This document shows positions 1 to 5,991 of a stretch of 7,629 nt of DNA, one piece after another; within the stretch, counting starts at the first letter, position 1; each line of letters begins with the position of its first letter. The position numbers were made by a program, and so were the translations under genes. The stretch covers positions 1 through 7,629 of the forward strand of contig CAYZMH010000122.1 in the NCBI GenBank assembly GCA_964479445.1, given 5' to 3'. The notes beneath the pieces are model-generated. The model did not search any database and was not told where the DNA came from. It was given only the letters and a program-made list of their open reading frames with translations. The stretch comes from CAYZMH01 sp964479445 (lineage in GTDB: Bacteria > Bacteroidota > Bacteroidia > Bacteroidales > GCA-2748055).

Positions 1-1053
1 TACCTGAATGCCACCCGCTCCATCGAGATCCCGCCCAAGCGCAAAACCGGAAACGGCAGGTGGATCAGGATCAAGGGTGCCCGCGGCAATAACCTGAAGC
101 GTATTGATGTGGCTTTCCCGCTGGGGGTGTTTATCTGCGTGACCGGGGTGAGCGGAAGCGGCAAGTCCACCCTCATCAACGATACCCTGCATCCCATTCT
201 GAGCCGCAAACTTTACCGCTCCAACAAGGAACCCCTGGCGTACGACGAGCTGGAGCATATCGAACTGGTGGATAAGGTGATCGAGGTGGACCAGTCGCCC
301 CTGGGCCGCACCCCCCGTTCCAATCCGGCCACCTACACCAACGTGTTCGGGGATATCCGGAAACTGTATGCTCAGACCCCGGATGCCAAGATCCGCGGAT
401 TCAAGGCGAGCCGCTTCTCGTTTAACGTGAAGGGCGGCCGGTGTGAAACCTGCGGCGGAGCCGGGGTACAGACCATCGAGATGAATTTCCTGCCCGACGT
501 GTACGTGCCCTGCAAGGAGTGCGGCGGCAAGCGCTACAACCGGGAAACCCTGGAGGTGCAGTTCAAGGGAAAGAACATCAACGATGTGTTGAAGATGACC
601 ATTAACCAGGCCGTGGAGTTTTTTGAAGGTTTCCCCTCCATCCTGCGCAAGCTCAAGACCATGCAGGATGTGGGCCTGGGATATATCACGCTGGGCCAGG
701 CTTCCACCACCCTGTCGGGCGGCGAATCACAGCGGGTCAAGCTCTCTTCTGAACTGGCCAAAAAGGATACTGGTCAGACCCTCTACATCCTGGACGAGCC
801 CACCACCGGACTCCATTTTGAAGATGTGCGCGTGTTGCTGGATGTGGTCAACCGGCTGGTGGGCCGGGGGAACACCGTGATCATGATCGAGCACAACATG
901 GATGTGATCAAGGTGGCCGATTACATCATCGACCTGGGGAAAGAGGGCGGTGAAGCCGGCGGTCAGCTCATTGCCGCCGGAAGCCCCGAAGAGGTGGCCG
1001 GGGTGAAAAACAGCTACACCGGTCAGTGCCTCAAACAGGAGTTGGGTTTGTGA
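1..1053 (+). CDS. uvrA: UvrA, excinuclease ABC subunit A (C-terminal part, start outside the window)
   Basis: UvrA is the DNA-damage-sensing ATPase of nucleotide excision repair; it acts as a dimer with UvrB in the cytoplasm. The reading frame is open from base 1, so the gene enters from the left; 350 codons are visible, against about 940 in a full protein. Visible parts are the second ABC ATPase module: Walker A GVSGSGKST (148-174), a zinc-binding CxxC-x19-CxxC (first Cys codon at 442, second pair from 511), the ABC signature LSGGESQR (from 712), Walker B LYILDEPTTG (from 781) and the H-loop motif IEHNMD (from 886). The TGA at 1051-1053 falls where UvrA normally ends. All key ATPase and zinc residues in the visible part are present, so the gene looks intact. 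The LOG-family gene follows after 64 bp. No LexA-type operator can be judged because the 5' end is missing. Confidence 0.98.
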   Translation, partial: YLNATRSIEIPPKRKTGNGRWIRIKGARGNNLKRIDVAFPLGVFICVTGVSGSGKSTLINDTLHPILSRKLYRSNKEPLAYDELEHIELVDKVIEVDQSPLGRTPRSNPATYTNVFGDIRKLYAQTPDAKIRGFKASRFSFNVKGGRCETCGGAGVQTIEMNFLPDVYVPCKECGGKRYNRETLEVQFKGKNINDVLKMTINQAVEFFEGFPSILRKLKTMQDVGLGYITLGQASTTLSGGESQRVKLSSELAKKDTGQTLYILDEPTTGLHFEDVRVLLDVVNRLVGRGNTVIMIEHNMDVIKVADYIIDLGKEGGEAGGQLIAAGSPEEVAGVKNSYTGQCLKQELGL

Positions 1054-1055
1054 TG

Positions 1056-1074
1056 GCGTATTATCGCTTTTTTT
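1056..1074 (+). terminator. Weak terminator-like hairpin after uvrA
   Basis: Just past the uvrA stop, GCG (1056-1058) can pair with CGC (1065-1067) across six bases, followed directly by seven T residues (1068-1074). A three-base-pair stem is very short for an intrinsic terminator, so this may be only a partial stop or chance. If it works, the LOG gene would need its own promoter; a near-match to the -7 box, TAATTTG, lies at 1077-1083. Confidence 0.25.
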
Positions 1075-1117
1075 AGTAATTTGGGGTGCTCAAACCATTC
1101 AATCAATCGAATCAATT

Positions 1118-1831
1118 ATGGCTTCATCAGGTGAAGAGAAGATCAAGAAGGCGTTCAAGGAGAAAACCTGGAACGAGATAAAAGCTTCCGATTCATGGCA
1201 GATCTTTAAAGTGATGGCCGAATTCGTGGAGGGCTTTGAAAAGCTGGCCACGATCGGTCCGTGTGTCTCCATCTTTGGCTCCGCGCGAACAAGGGAGGAG
1301 AGTGAATACTACAAGCTGGCCGAGGAGATTGCCTTTAAGCTTACCACCTACGGGTACGGGGTGATCACGGGGGGCGGACCGGGTATCATGGAAGCTGCCA
1401 CCCGCGGGGCAAAACGCGGCAACGGCAAGAGCGTGGGGTTGAACATCCATCTCCCGTTTGAACAGACCTCCAACCAGTATATCGACCAGGACAAGTTAAT
1501 GACATTCAAACATTTCTTTGTCAGAAAGGTGATGTTCCAGAAATATGCCCAGGGATTCATCGTCCTGCCCGGCGGGTTTGGCACCTTTGATGAATTTTTC
1601 GAGTCGGCCACGCTGATCCAGACCGGTAAGATCGGTCGTTTCCCCATCGTATTGGTCGGAAAGTCCTTCTGGGGCGGCCTCATGAGCTGGATCGAGGAGA
1701 AAGTGCTGGTGGAAGAGGGCAATATTTCCCCTGAAGATAAAGAGCTTTTCCAGCTGGCAGATACCGCGGAAGAGGCAGTGGGAGTCATCAATGATTTCTA
1801 CTCCAAGTACCTGCTGAGCCCGAACTTTTAA
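1118..1831 (+). CDS. LOG-family protein (TIGR00730), putative nucleotide 5'-monophosphate phosphoribohydrolase
   Basis: This is a 237-residue Rossmann-fold protein of the LOG ('lysine decarboxylase-like') family. Characterised members hydrolyse cytokinin riboside 5'-monophosphates or other nucleoside monophosphates to base and ribose 5-phosphate; the old name 'lysine decarboxylase' is misleading. Two family hallmarks are clear: GGGPGIMEA at residues 85-93 and PGGFGTFDE at 151-159, the phosphate-binding and catalytic motif. About 45 residues precede the Rossmann core (core starts near IGPCVSIFGSAR, 47-58), so this is the longer form of the family. The ATG at 1118 is preceded by an AT-rich stretch with a 9-bp near-repeat (AATCAAT at 1101-1107 and 1110-1116) and no Shine-Dalgarno, as is common in Bacteroidota. 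It lies 64 bp behind uvrA on the same strand. The family is certain; the substrate is not. Confidence 0.93.
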   Translation: MASSGEEKIKKAFKEKTWNEIKASDSWQIFKVMAEFVEGFEKLATIGPCVSIFGSARTREESEYYKLAEEIAFKLTTYGYGVITGGGPGIMEAATRGAKRGNGKSVGLNIHLPFEQTSNQYIDQDKLMTFKHFFVRKVMFQKYAQGFIVLPGGFGTFDEFFESATLIQTGKIGRFPIVLVGKSFWGGLMSWIEEKVLVEEGNISPEDKELFQLADTAEEAVGVINDFYSKYLLSPNF

Positions 1832-1883
1832 TCTTTCCTGTTCTGTGTCTTGTTGGTAAGTCTCCCGCGTCACCATTGATTTA

Positions 1884-1904
1884 TTTTGTACATTGCATAC
1901 AAAA
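1884..1904. repeat. Inverted repeat in the leader of the SPOR-protein gene
   Basis: TTTTGTA (1884-1890) and TACAAAA (1898-1904) are perfect 7-bp inverted arms around 7 bases, ending 13 bp before the ATG at 1918. The overlapping TATTTTG (1882-1888) is one T short of the TAnnTTTG promoter box. The repeat could be an operator, a small leader hairpin or chance; its position just ahead of a two-gene unit is the only support for function. Confidence 0.3.
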
Positions 1905-1917
1905 CACCTGAAACACG

Positions 1918-3333
1918 ATGATCCTAAGGACTTACGCACTTATTCTGCTATGGATAACAGCCCCTGTCATGGCACAGCAAATTCCCATCGAACTAAGGCT
2001 GGAGGCACCCGATACGGTAGTGGCCGGCAATGAATTCGAGGTTTCCTTCACCCTGAACAAAGGGGATTTGTCTGATTACTCCCGCTTTTCACAGCAGGTC
2101 CCTGAAGGGTTTGCTGCCTCGAACATTCAATCACCCAATGCCGATTTCTCATTCAGCGAACAGCGAGTCCGCGTGATATGGCTCAAGCTGCCGCCGGAAC
2201 AGGAGATCACCGTAAGGTACGCCCTGCGCAGTCATGAACGCATTTCCGGAACCCTCGACCTGGGGGGAACCTTCGCCTACGTGGAGGATGGCGAACGGCA
2301 ATTCATCGAGCTGGAAGATACCCGGCAGGTGGAAGTGCTGCCCAATCCGGCCATCGACCAGGACCTGGTGGTGGATATTGCCGAGTTTGAATCGGTTGTA
2401 GGTGCCGAAGAGGCAGAGGAAGCACCGCAAGGTGCCTATGCCCATGTGATCCGCCAGGAGCCACAGGTTTCCGGCAAGGGGGATGTGCTTGTAACCCTGC
2501 TGGTCAGGCGACCGGAGGGCACCCGCTACATGAAGATCGAGGAGTATATTCCCGGTGGGTACCTCTTCGAGGAGGTGAAATCAGGAGGCGCCGTGGTCTC
2601 CACCTCTTCATCGGTGGCCCGGTTTATCTGGATGCAACCTCCGGGGCAGGAGCTTTTCCGGATCCGCTACCGCCTGGTTCCTGAAGCCGGCAAGGCCCAG
2701 GAGGAGCTGGTGATGGATGGTACGATCACCTACACCGAGAATGAGAAAAACAGGGTTACCGGGATCCGGCAAAAGAGGGTGGACCTCTCTGCGCTCAGCG
2801 AGAGCCAGCAGCTGGCCCTGCTGGAGACCGGGAAAGTACCCGCTGCCGGGGCCGGACAGGAGCCGGCGTATGGATCGGGCGAGACAGGCGGATCGGAGCG
2901 GTCCGGCGGTTCGGAACGGATAGAACGACCCGGCGGGGAGACCGGTGATCGTTCCGTTCCGGGTAACCGGAACCAGGAGGAGACACGCATGGAGGAGCCG
3001 GCAAAGCAAGAGGTAACCCGCCGGGCGCCAAACGGGGATCCGGTGATCGACATTGCAACCCTTGAGCCCCGGGGCGGAGTCTATTTCAGGGTGCAGGTGG
3101 CTGCCGTGAAGGCTCCCTATTTTACGCAGGTATTTTTTGCCCGTTACCCCGTGACCCGGGATGTGAAGGTGGAGAAGGGGGGCGGATGGCACCGGTACAC
3201 CATCGGGCCCTACAGCAGTTACGAAGAGGCCGGTGCGGCAGTGCGCCGCGTGGAGTCGGCCACCCCCGTTGAGGGCGCTTTTGTGGTGGCCTACCGGGAT
3301 GGAGTTCGCGTACCGGTTTCGGAAGTGCGTTAG
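1918..3333 (+). CDS. Secreted SPOR-domain protein with two tandem unrecognised domains
   Basis: The protein has 471 residues. Residues 1-19 are a signal peptide (hydrophobic ALILLWITAPVMA, likely cut after VMA before Gln20). Two copies of one domain follow, about residues 30-142 and 178-291. Both share the order: pre-strand, VPEG or IPGG, then an aromatic IWLKLPP or IWMQPPG, then VRYAL or IRYRL, then a GT..Y.E strand and a final R..V.. strand. I do not recognise the domain; an all-beta fold is inferred from the alternating pattern. Residues 292-367 are a low-complexity Gly/Glu/Arg/Ser linker with GGSER repeats. Residues 388-465 match a SPOR domain (VYFRVQVAAV, then HRYTIGPYSSYEEAGAAV, then GAFVVAY); SPOR domains bind peptidoglycan lacking stem peptides. 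The protein is thus probably periplasmic and wall-bound. The next gene starts 25 bp later, suggesting co-transcription. No lipobox is present. Confidence 0.85.
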   Translation: MILRTYALILLWITAPVMAQQIPIELRLEAPDTVVAGNEFEVSFTLNKGDLSDYSRFSQQVPEGFAASNIQSPNADFSFSEQRVRVIWLKLPPEQEITVRYALRSHERISGTLDLGGTFAYVEDGERQFIELEDTRQVEVLPNPAIDQDLVVDIAEFESVVGAEEAEEAPQGAYAHVIRQEPQVSGKGDVLVTLLVRRPEGTRYMKIEEYIPGGYLFEEVKSGGAVVSTSSSVARFIWMQPPGQELFRIRYRLVPEAGKAQEELVMDGTITYTENEKNRVTGIRQKRVDLSALSESQQLALLETGKVPAAGAGQEPAYGSGETGGSERSGGSERIERPGGETGDRSVPGNRNQEETRMEEPAKQEVTRRAPNGDPVIDIATLEPRGGVYFRVQVAAVKAPYFTQVFFARYPVTRDVKVEKGGGWHRYTIGPYSSYEEAGAAVRRVESATPVEGAFVVAYRDGVRVPVSEVR

Positions 3334-3358
3334 CTGTCGTGAGAATGAACGCTGAACT

Positions 3359-4720
3359 ATGATCCACGATCGACCATATGGCAGGGTGCTGCTGTTGTTC
3401 CTGTTGCTGGCTGCAGCCGGAACGACCTATGCCCAGGAGATGGACTACGACGATATGCTTCAGCGGGTGGATACGGTGGAGAATCCGGTCTATAAGCCGG
3501 TTATCGCGCTGGGTTACGGGGTCCTGAATTTCTGGGGGGATGTGAACAATTCGATCAGCTACCCCGTGACGGGGAACCAGGCGGTGCGTTTCAGTGTGTC
3601 GACCTTTATTGACAACCGCCATACCACCACGGCCAATTTTTTCTTTCACCTGGGGAGTCTGACCGGCAATCACTATTCGGTGCAGGATATAAACCGCAAC
3701 CTTAACTTCTCCACCTCGCTTTACTCCATCGGAGCCACGGCCCGGTATGGGTTCGGACACTTTATCCCGGAGGAGTTCCTGCTGCGTCCCTACGTGGCCG
3801 TGGGGATCGAGAATATCAACTTCAGTACCAAGGGCGACCTGTTCGATGACCATGGGCGAAGATACCATTACTGGGATGACGGGACGATCAGGGACCGGGC
3901 GCCGGATGCCCCGGGAACGCCGGAGATCATTTACCGCGACTACCACTACGAGACCGACATGCGCATGTACGAACGGGAGAATTTCGGACTCGGAAATTAT
4001 AACCAGCGGTCGGTGGGCATCCCCATGGAGGTGGGGTTTATGCTGAATCTTTCCGACCGGGTTACCATGAGCATGGGATCGGAATACCACCTGACCTTCA
4101 CCGACTATATTGATAACGTGGCGGCCGAGGGAACCAGCATCCCGGGTAATAAGGGGAACGACAGCTACCTGTTCACCCATGTGACGCTGCATTTTGATCT
4201 CTTCTCCGACCCCTCCACCCGCACCGTGGATTTGATGTATGCCGAGATGGAACTGGATACGATCCTGTATGATGACGAGGACGGGGATTTTGTCCTGGAT
4301 GTGGCAGACCATTGTCCGGGCACCCCCTTCGGCGTGCCGGTCGATACGCTGGGTTGTCCGCTCGACGGAGACAACGATGGGATCCCCGATTACCTGGACG
4401 AGGAGCCCAATTCCCCCGAAGGGGTGTGGGTGGATGAGCAGGGCCGCACCCTCAGCGAGGAGGCGTTCAGGGAGAGGCTGCAGCGGAAGGAGGCCCTGAA
4501 CCGGGAAGACCTGGAGGCGTACATGGCGCTGTTTGAGGATACCTACCAGGAGAAGAGGGTGACCGAGATACCGGAGAAGTTCGAGCCGCTGGATAGCGAT
4601 GACGACGGGTATATCTCGTTTGATGAGCTGCTGAAGGTGATCGATGACTATTTCGACTTCAGGATCGAGCTCTCCATCGAGGAGCTCCGGGAGCTGAACG
4701 AGTTCTTCTTCTCGCAGTAA
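3359..4720 (+). CDS. Predicted outer-membrane beta-barrel protein with thrombospondin-like and EF-hand tail
   Basis: The protein has 453 residues. A signal peptide covers about 1-25 (LLLFLLLAAAGTTYA, cut before Gln26). Residues 45-285 alternate aromatic and polar residues with Gly-rich turns (for example LGYGVLNFWGD, ATARYGFGHF, VAVGIENINF), as in an outer-membrane barrel. Residues 304-350 are Asp-rich, resembling thrombospondin type-3 repeats (DDEDGDFVLDVADHCP, then CPLDGDNDGIPDYLD) with two cysteines, 319 and 333. A charged helical stretch (about 364-400) leads to a canonical 12-residue EF-hand loop at 412-423 (DSDDDGYISFDE, ligands at 1, 3, 5, 7, 9 and 12). In many Bacteroidota proteins a barrel plus such repeats continues into an OmpA peptidoglycan-binding domain; none is present here. 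The adjacent SPOR protein may supply wall contact, which is inference. The ATG at 3359 is chosen because it gives a complete signal peptide; no good ribosome binding site is visible. Confidence 0.82.
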   Translation: MIHDRPYGRVLLLFLLLAAAGTTYAQEMDYDDMLQRVDTVENPVYKPVIALGYGVLNFWGDVNNSISYPVTGNQAVRFSVSTFIDNRHTTTANFFFHLGSLTGNHYSVQDINRNLNFSTSLYSIGATARYGFGHFIPEEFLLRPYVAVGIENINFSTKGDLFDDHGRRYHYWDDGTIRDRAPDAPGTPEIIYRDYHYETDMRMYERENFGLGNYNQRSVGIPMEVGFMLNLSDRVTMSMGSEYHLTFTDYIDNVAAEGTSIPGNKGNDSYLFTHVTLHFDLFSDPSTRTVDLMYAEMELDTILYDDEDGDFVLDVADHCPGTPFGVPVDTLGCPLDGDNDGIPDYLDEEPNSPEGVWVDEQGRTLSEEAFRERLQRKEALNREDLEAYMALFEDTYQEKRVTEIPEKFEPLDSDDDGYISFDELLKVIDDYFDFRIELSIEELRELNEFFFSQ

Positions 4721-4759
4721 GGTGTTTGTATTGATGTTGGCCGGAGTGCAGCCGGTTCA

Positions 4760-5212
4760 TTACTTGATCTTCATGTTCCGTTCCAGCTGGCGCTGGGTGT
4801 CTTTGCGTTTGATCACCTCCCGCTTGTCGTACTGGCGCCGGCCTTTTGCCAGGGCGATATCCAGCTTGGCATACCGGTTATCTTTAAGGAACAGGCGGAG
4901 GGCGATGATGGTAAGTCCGCTCTCCTTGACCTTGCGCTGGAGTTTGTTGAGCTCTTTGCGCTGGAGCAGCAACTTGCGCTCCCGGCGCGGTTCGTGGTTG
5001 TAATGCGTGCCCCAGGCATATTCAGCAATCTGCAACCCCTTTATGAAGAGTTCGTTGCCATGGAATATGCAAAAGGAATCCACCAGGCTGGCTTTTCCCA
5101 TCCTGATCGATTTGATCTCCGTACCCTGCAGCTGGATGCCTGCCGTGAACTGCTCGATCAGTTCGTAATCGCGGTACGCTTTCTTGTTCTTTATGTTGAT
5201 CCGGTTGCCCAT
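4760..5212 (-). CDS. smpB: SmpB, SsrA (tmRNA)-binding protein
   Basis: SmpB binds tmRNA and delivers it to stalled ribosomes in trans-translation. The 150-residue length is normal. Recognisable blocks are NKKAYRDYELIEQFTAGIQL with QGTEIKSIRMGKASLVDSF (N-terminal OB-fold core), HEPRRERKLLL (residues 73-83), the middle block RLFLKDNRYAKLDIALAKG, and the basic tail YDKREVIKRKD, which enters the decoding centre; the tail is complete to residue 150. The ATG at 5212 is fixed by homology (MGNRINIKNKKAY) and by its overlap with the upstream stop: the minus strand reads TGATG, where TGA ends the Yip1-like gene and ATG starts smpB. This suggests coupled translation, and no separate Shine-Dalgarno is seen. 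The gene converges on the barrel gene, whose stop is 39 bp away, with no clear hairpin between them. The tmRNA gene itself is not in this window. Confidence 0.97.
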   Translation of the reverse strand: MGNRINIKNKKAYRDYELIEQFTAGIQLQGTEIKSIRMGKASLVDSFCIFHGNELFIKGLQIAEYAWGTHYNHEPRRERKLLLQRKELNKLQRKVKESGLTIIALRLFLKDNRYAKLDIALAKGRRQYDKREVIKRKDTQRQLERNMKIK

Positions 5213-5817
5213 CAGTAAGACTGGACGTCAAAAGTACTAAACTGTTCAACAATATACAGGTAGAATACCCGGGAAATTTCCGAGGTAAGAATAAAAACCA
5301 TGATCATCAGCAGGGAGGAGAGGACCACGAACTGCACTTTTTTCTGTCCGGGAATCCGAAGCAGTGTATCGGTTCCCAACCAGAAGAGGTAAATGGTGTA
5401 GAAGCCCAGGACCATCAGGATGACCAGGGAAGGGAATAGTTTGACAAAGGCAAGCACCAGGTAGAAGGGAACCTGGGAAAAGGCAAGGAGTTTGTAGGAG
5501 CTCCTGGCGGTGTTCCCGGGGTGGATGTTGTGTGCCAGGAGATGGATGATCCTGCCGGAGAGCCAGGTATAGACGGTGACAATCCCAAATACGATCCCTG
5601 CATTGAACAGGAGAAAATAGAAGCTGTCAAACGGGGTGTTCTGGTAGGTAAACAGGGATCCGATCATGGCACAGAGCGCCACCAGGATGGCATAGGGGAT
5701 CACCACCTGCCGGGTTATCCTGCCGGTGCTGAGGTTTTCAGCGTGCAGTGTTTTCCAGGCCTCCGTGGGCTGCACGACCAGGTTGCGGGTTCTGTTAATC
5801 AGGTTTTTAATATTCAT
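5212..5817 (-). CDS. Yip1-like (DUF1282-type) integral membrane protein
   Basis: This 201-residue protein has a short cytosolic-looking N-terminus containing NLVVQPTEAWKTL, which resembles the 'P..ww..l' start of Yip1-family bacterial proteins. About five hydrophobic helices follow: residues 36-58, 66-88, 110-128, 129-149 and 161-183. A conserved-looking WLSGRIIHLLAH sits after the second helix and LLAFSQVPF begins the third, both typical of the family. Its function in bacteria is unknown. It is the first gene of a two-gene unit; its TGA overlaps the ATG of smpB by one base, so the two are probably co-translated. A candidate promoter lies about 45 bp upstream of the ATG at 5817. Family assignment rests on recognised pattern and topology only. 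Confidence 0.78.
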   Translation of the reverse strand: MNIKNLINRTRNLVVQPTEAWKTLHAENLSTGRITRQVVIPYAILVALCAMIGSLFTYQNTPFDSFYFLLFNAGIVFGIVTVYTWLSGRIIHLLAHNIHPGNTARSSYKLLAFSQVPFYLVLAFVKLFPSLVILMVLGFYTIYLFWLGTDTLLRIPGQKKVQFVVLSSLLMIMVFILTSEISRVFYLYIVEQFSTFDVQSY

Positions 5818-5857
5818 TGCAAGGGACGCTAGTGTTCAGGGTACAGCGGGTTCCGAC

Positions 5858-5880
5858 CGGTGCATAAATATAGTGCACCG
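5858..5880. promoter_or_regulatory. Palindrome bracketing the predicted -7 box of the Yip1-like/smpB promoter
   Basis: CGGTGCA (5858-5864) and TGCACCG (5874-5880) are perfect 7-bp inverted arms around nine bases. Those nine bases contain the predicted -7 box (5865-5872) of the minus-strand promoter. A protein bound here would cover the promoter core, so a repressor operator is the natural reading; a hairpin is less likely because the predicted transcript starts at or beyond the far arm. The regulator is unknown. Confidence 0.45.
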
Positions 5881-5894
5881 CGTTGAAAAATCAA
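5865..5894 (-). promoter_or_regulatory. Predicted promoter of the Yip1-like/smpB unit
   Basis: Read on the minus strand, TTG (5894-5892) is followed after exactly 19 bases by TATATTTA (5872-5865), matching the Bacteroidota pattern of a TTG-type -33 box and a TAnnTTTG -7 box at 7 of 8 positions (final G replaced by A). Transcription would begin around 5858, leaving a leader of about 40 bases before the ATG at 5817. Confidence 0.5.
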
Positions 5895-5914
5895 CTGGTT
5901 TTCCTGAAAAATCA
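5884..5914. promoter_or_regulatory. Two identical palindromic sites, 21 bp apart, between divergent promoters
   Basis: TGAAAAATCA occurs at 5884-5893 and again at 5905-5914. Each copy is a TGA-N4-TCA palindrome, and each is extended by its own matching flanks: GTTGA/TCAAC (5882-5886, 5891-5895) and CCTGA/TCAGG (5903-5907, 5912-5916). The centre-to-centre distance of 21 bp is two helical turns, so two dimers would sit on the same DNA face. The left copy overlaps the -33 element of the minus promoter; the right copy ends 37 bp before the -7 box of the miaA promoter. The arrangement looks like a shared operator, but no protein is identified. Confidence 0.45.
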
Positions 5915-5951
5915 GGGACCTTTCCGGGTGCGCCCCTATTCATGCAATGGT

Positions 5952-5959
5952 TATCTTTG
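5952..5959 (+). promoter_or_regulatory. Predicted -7 promoter box of miaA
   Basis: TATCTTTG is a perfect match to TAnnTTTG. No good -33 TTG is found at the usual distance. Transcription would start around 5966, which is 26 bases before the ATG at 5992 and after an earlier in-frame ATG at 5947. The box therefore argues against the longest possible reading of miaA. Confidence 0.5.
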
Positions 5960-5991
5960 AACGGCAGTTTATGGAAGAGAGACGAAGAAAT

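Noticed and set aside
1077..1083. TAATTTG as a promoter for the LOG gene
   Set aside because: It is one base short of TAnnTTTG and has no -33 TTG at the right distance; too weak to list as a feature.
1348..1939. Two overlapping 147-codon open frames on the minus strand opposite the LOG gene
   Set aside because: The plus strand carries both LOG-family motifs in one intact frame; the opposite frames show no family features.
2608..3192. 194-codon open frame on the minus strand within the SPOR-protein gene
   Set aside because: It lies opposite the low-complexity linker and SPOR domain, has no recognisable motif and no promoter or start signal.
3122..4312. 396-codon open frame on the minus strand, antisense to the barrel gene
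   Set aside because: Its translation is rich in His, Arg, Pro and Val with no domain pattern, while the plus strand here encodes a signal peptide, barrel strands and an EF-hand. Long antisense frames are common in GC-rich genes.
4721..4759. Bidirectional terminator between the barrel gene and smpB
   Set aside because: The two GCCGG words are direct repeats; only a CCGG/CCGG four-base pairing is possible and there is no T-run.
5947..5991. N-terminal extension of MiaA from the ATG at 5947
   Set aside because: The 15 extra residues do not fit the family, which starts at the P-loop strand, and the predicted -7 promoter box (5952-5959) lies within them.
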